A stretch of 64,000 bases of DNA. It comes from Sipunculus nudus. Lineage: Eukaryota > Annelida > Sipuncula > Golfingiida > Sipunculidae. Of this stretch, positions 59,565 to 64,000 are shown piece by piece. Position numbers and translations under genes: made by a program. Below the pieces are notes generated by a model. It searched no databases. It had not been told where the DNA came from and saw nothing but the letters and a program-made list of their open reading frames with translations. The stretch spans positions 78,073,415 through 78,137,414 of the forward strand of contig CM049317.1 in NCBI GenBank assembly GCA_026874595.1. The letters run 5' to 3'. Position 1 is the stretch's first letter; each line of letters begins with the position of its first letter.

Positions 59565-62500
59565 ACAAACTTCCCTTCACAGCTGGCGCTGCACTTAGTA
59601 TTCTGGATGAACTTCATATTAGACAAACTTCCCTTCACAGCTGGCGCTGCACTTAGTATTCTGGATGAAATTCATATTAGACAAACTTCCCTTCACAGTT
59701 GGCGCCGCACCTAGTATTCTGGATGAACTTCATATTGGACAAACTTCCATTCACAGTTGGCGCCGCACATATTATTCTGGATGAACTTCATATTAGACAA
59801 ACTTCCCTTCACAGTTGGCGCTGCACTTAGCATTCTGGGTGAAACTCATATTAGACAAACTTCCCTTCCCAGCTGGCGCTGCACTTAGTATTCTGGATGA
59901 ACTTCATATTAGATAACTTCCCTTCACAGTTAGCGCTGCACTTAGTATTCTGGATGAACTTCATATTAGACAAACTTCCCTTCACAGTTAGCGCTGCACT
60001 TAGTATTCTGGATGAACTTCATATTAGATAAACTTCCCTTCACGGTTGGCGCTGCACTTAGTATTCTAGATGAAATTCATATTAGACAAACTTCCCTTCC
60101 CAGCTGGCGCTGCACTTAGTATTCTGGATGAACTTCATATTAGATAACTTCCCTTCACAGTTAGCGCTGCACTTAGTATTCTGGATGAACTTCATATCAG
60201 ATAAACTTCCCTTCATAGTTGGCGCTGCACTAAGCATTCTGGATGAACTTCATATTAAATAAACTTCCCTTCACAGTTAGCGCTGCACTTAGTATTCTGG
60301 ATGAACTTTATATTAGACAAACTTCCCTTCACAGTTAGCGCTGCACTTAGTATTCTGGATGAACTTCATATTAGACAAACTTCCCTTCACGGTTGGCGCT
60401 GCACTTAGTATTCTAGATGAACTTCATATTAGACAAACTTCCCTTCACAGCTGGCGCTGCACTTAGCATTCTGGATGAAGTTCATATTAGACAAACTTCC
60501 CTTCACAGTTGGCGCTGCACTTAGCATTCTGGATAAAGTTCATATTAGATAAACTTCCCTTCACAGTTAGCACTGCACTTAGTATTCTGGATGAACTTCA
60601 TATTAGATAACTTCCTTTCACAGTTAGCGCTGCACTTAGTATTCTGGATGAACTTCATACTAGACAAACTTCCCTTCACAGTTGGCGCCGCACTTAGCAT
60701 TCTGGATGAACTTCATATTAGATAAACTTCCATTCACAGTTGGCGCTGCACTTAGCATTCTGAATGTACTTCATATAAGATAAACTTCCCTTCACAGTTA
60801 GCGCTGCACTTAGTATTTTGGATGAACTTCATATTGGACAAACTTCCCTTCACAGTTAGCACTGCACTTAGTATTCTGGATGAACTTCATATTAGACAAA
60901 CTTCCCTTCACAGTTGGCGCTGCACTTAGCATTCTGGATGAACTTAATATAAGACAAACTTCCCTTCACAGTTGGCGCTGTACTTAGTATTCTGGATGAA
61001 CTTCATATTAGACAAACTTCCCTTCACAGTTGGCGCTGCACTTAGTATTCTGGATGAACTTCATATTAGACAAACTTCCCTTCACAGCTGGCGCTGCACT
61101 TAGTATTCTGGATGAATTTCATATTAGACAAACTTCCCTTCCCAGCTGGCGCTGCACTTAGTATTCTGGATGAACTTCATATTAGATAACTTCCCTTCAC
61201 AGTTGGCGCTGCACTTAGTATTCTGGATGAACTTCATATCAGATAAACTTCCCTTCATAGTTGGCGCTGCACTAAGCATTCTGGATGAACTTCATATTAA
61301 ATAAACTTCCCTTCACAGTTAGCGCTGCACTTAGTATTCTGGATGAACTTCATATTAGACAAACTTCCCTTCACAGTTAGCGCTGCACTTAGTATTCTGG
61401 ATGAACTTCATATTAGACAAACTTCCCTTCACGGTTGGCGCTGCACTTAGTATTCTAGATGAACTTCATATCAGATAAACTTCCCTTCACAGCTGGCGCT
61501 GAACTTAGTATTCTGGATGAAATTCATATTAGACAAAGTTCCCTTCACAGTTGGCGCTGCACTTAGCATTCTGGATGAAGTTCATATTGGACAAACTTTC
61601 CTTCACAGTTGGCGCTGCACTTAGTATTCTGGATAAAGTTCATATTAGATAAACTTCCCTTCACAGTTAGCACTGCACTTAGTATTCTGGATGAACTTCA
61701 TATTAGATAACTTCCCTTCACAGTTAGCGCTGCACTTAGTATTCTGGATGAACTTCATATTAGAAAAACTTCCCTTCACAGTTGGCGCTGCACTTAGTAT
61801 TCTAGATGAACTTCATATTAGACAAACTTCCCTTCACAGCTGGCGCTGCACTTAGTATTCTGGATGAACTTCACATCAGACAAACTTTCCTTCACAGCTG
61901 GCGCTGCACTTAGCATTCTGGATGAACTTCACATTAGACAAACTTCCCTTCACAGTTGGCGCTGCACTTAGCATTCTGGATGAACTTCATATTAGACAAA
62001 CTTCCCTTCACTGTTGGCGCTGCACTTAGTATTCTGAATGAACTTCATACTAGATAAACTTCCCTTCACAGTTAGCACTGCACTTAGTAATCTGGATAAA
62101 CTTCATATTAGATAACTTCCCTTCACAGTTAGCGCCGCACCTAGTATTCTAGGTAAACTTCATATTAGACAAACTTCCCTTCACAGTTAGCGCTGCACTT
62201 AGTATTCTAGATGAACTTCATATTAGACCAACTTCCCTTCACAGTTAGCGCTGCACTTAGTATTCTGGATGAACAATCAAATTAGACCAACTTCCCTTCA
62301 CGGTTGGCGCTGCACTTAGTATTCTAGATGAAATTCATATTAGACAAACTTTCCTTCCCAGCTGGCGCTGCACTTAGTATTCTGGATGAACTTCATATTA
62401 GATAACTTCCCTTCACAGTTAGCGCTGCACTTAGTATTCTGGATGAACTTCATATCAGATAAACTTCCCTTCATAGTTGGCGCTGCACTAAGCATTCTGG

Positions 62501-64000
62501 ATGAACTTCATATTAAATAAACTTCCCTTCACAGTTAGCGCTGCACTTAGTATTCTGGATGAACTTCATATTAGACAAACTTCCCTTCACAGTTAGCGCT
62601 GCACTTAGTATTCTGGATGAACTTCATATTAGACAAACTTCCCTTCACGGTTGGCGCTGCACTTAGTATTCTAGATGAACTTCATATTAGACAAACTTCT
62701 CTTCACAGCTGGCGCTGCACTTAGTATTCTAGATGAACTTCATATCAGATAAACTTCCCTTCACAGCTGGCGCTGAACTTAGTATTCTGGATAAAATTCG
62801 TATTAGACAAACTTCCCTTCACAGTTGGCGCTGCACTTAGCATTCTGGATGAAGTTCATATTAGACAAACTTTCCTTCACAGTTGGCGCTGCACTTAGTA
62901 TTCTGGATAAAGTTCATATTAGATAAACTTCCCTTCACAGTTAGCACTGCACTTAGTATTCTGGATGAACTTCATATTAGATAACTTCCCTTCACAGTTA
63001 GCGCTGCACTTAGTATTCTGGATGAACTTCATATTAGAAAAACTTCCCTTCACAGTTGGCGCTGCACTTAGTATTCTAGATGAACTTCATATTAGACAAA
63101 CTTCCCTTCACAGCTGGCGCTGCACTTAGTATTCTGTATGAACTTCACATCAGACAAACTTTCCTTCACAGCTGGCGCTGCACTTAGCATTCTGGATGAA
63201 CTTCATATTAGACAAACTTCCCTTCACAGTTGGCGCTGCACTTAGCATTCTGGATGAACTTCATATTAGACAAACTTCCCTTCACTCTTGGCGCTGCACT
63301 TAGTATTCTGAATGAACTTCATACTAGATAAACTTCCCTTCACAGTTAGCACTGCACTTAGTAATCTGGATGAACTTCATATTAGATAACTTCCCTTCAC
63401 AGTTAGCGCCGCACCTAGTATTCTAGGTAAACTTCATATTAGACAAACTTCCCTTCACAGTTAGCGCTGCACTTAGTATTCTAGATGAACTTCATATTAG
63501 ACCAACTTCCCTTCACAGTTAGCGCTGCACTTAGTATTCTAGATGAACTTCATATCAGATAAACTTCCCTTCACAGCTGGCGCTGCACTTAGCATTCTGG
63601 ATGAACTTCATATTAGACAAACTTCCCTCCACAGTTGGCGCTGCACTTAGTATTCTGGATGAACTTCATATTAGATAAACTTCCCTTCACAGTTAGCACT
63701 GCACTTAGTATTCTGGATGAACTTCATATTAGATAACTTCCCTTCACAGTTAGCGCTGCACTTAGTATTCTGGATGAACTTCATATCAGACAAACTTCCC
63801 TTCATAGTTGGCGCTGCACTTAGTATTCTAGGTGAACTTCATATTAGACAAACTTCCCTTCACAGTTAGCGCTGCACTTAGTATTCTAGATGAACTTCAT
63901 ATCAGATAAACTTCCCTTCACAGCTGGCGCTGCACTTAGTATTCTAGATGAACTTCGTATCAGATAAACTTCCCTTCACAGCTGGCGCTGCACTTAGTAT

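Larger units (their letters stand above)
27793..64000. repeat. 58-bp megasatellite array, about 620 monomers, running off the right edge
   Basis: The monomer begins CTTCACAGTTGGCGCTGCAC, continues TTAGTATTCTGGATGAACTT and ends CATATTAGACAAACTTCC, 58 bp. Starts at 27825, 27883, 27941 and 27999 give the period. Monomers with GATAACTT instead of GATAAACTT are 57 bp. Variable positions define classes: TTGGCGCTG, TTAGCGCTG, CTGGCGCTG, TTGGCGCCG; GACAAA, GATAAA; TAGTATT, TAGCATT. All monomers share one orientation and no other sequence interrupts the array. The first monomer is degenerate. Because 58 is not divisible by three, long frames do not persist; ORFs at 27779-28234 are by-products. Confidence 0.98.

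Noticed and set aside
27793-64000. CRISPR-like array
   Set aside because: Repeats are contiguous 58-bp monomers with no unique spacers, in a eukaryotic context.
27793-64000. CENP-B-box-containing centromeric satellite
   Set aside because: I looked for a CENP-B-box-like motif in the 58-bp consensus and did not see one. Centromeric identity cannot be claimed from sequence alone.

Overview
The window looks like nuclear DNA of an animal: AT-rich, intron-containing, mostly tandem repeat, with immunoglobulin-superfamily (IgSF) exons that join with matching splice phases. A LINE-like tail and the general style suggest a lophotrochozoan such as a bivalve mollusc, but that is a weak inference. No rRNA, tRNA, CRISPR array or bacterial gene organisation was seen. 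About 41 kb of the 64 kb (roughly 65%) is tandem repeat.

Layout. 1-2355 is a 73-bp tandem array. 2428-5031 (minus strand) holds the remains of an IgSF membrane-receptor gene: transmembrane exon, stalk exon and an Ig exon broken by frameshifts. 5-9 kb is intergenic, with small repeats, an unrecognised 132-codon ORF and a probable LINE tail. 9.05-14.06 kb (block A) is repeated in direct orientation at 19.17-25.93 kb (block B). Between and overlapping these lies the one gene I can assemble completely: a minus-strand six-exon IgSF receptor (13700-17751) whose exons sum to exactly 350 codons including the stop. It has a signal peptide, two Ig domains, a Ser/Thr-rich stalk, one transmembrane helix and a short tail, followed by an AATAAA signal. 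Its last exon lies in block A. Block B carries a decayed copy of that exon (25575-25685), so a third family member once stood to its right. A ~940-bp inverted-repeat element (MITE-like) sits in the intron before the transmembrane exon.

Block B carries minisatellites not seen in block A: 10 x 42 bp (20549-20969), 8 x 61 bp (21835-22330) and about 57 x 36 bp (22860-24907). From about 27.79 kb to the right edge the sequence is one 58-bp satellite, over 36 kb and some 620 monomers, all in one orientation, with variant monomers in higher-order blocks. One 3.1-kb block recurs 6780 bp away with only three mismatches seen by eye.

Interpretation: a tandem IgSF receptor cluster on the minus strand, evolving by duplication and decay (one apparently intact gene, one multi-exon pseudogene, one relic exon) and abutting a large satellite. 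The arrays contain long open frames that are by-products of repeat periods divisible by three.
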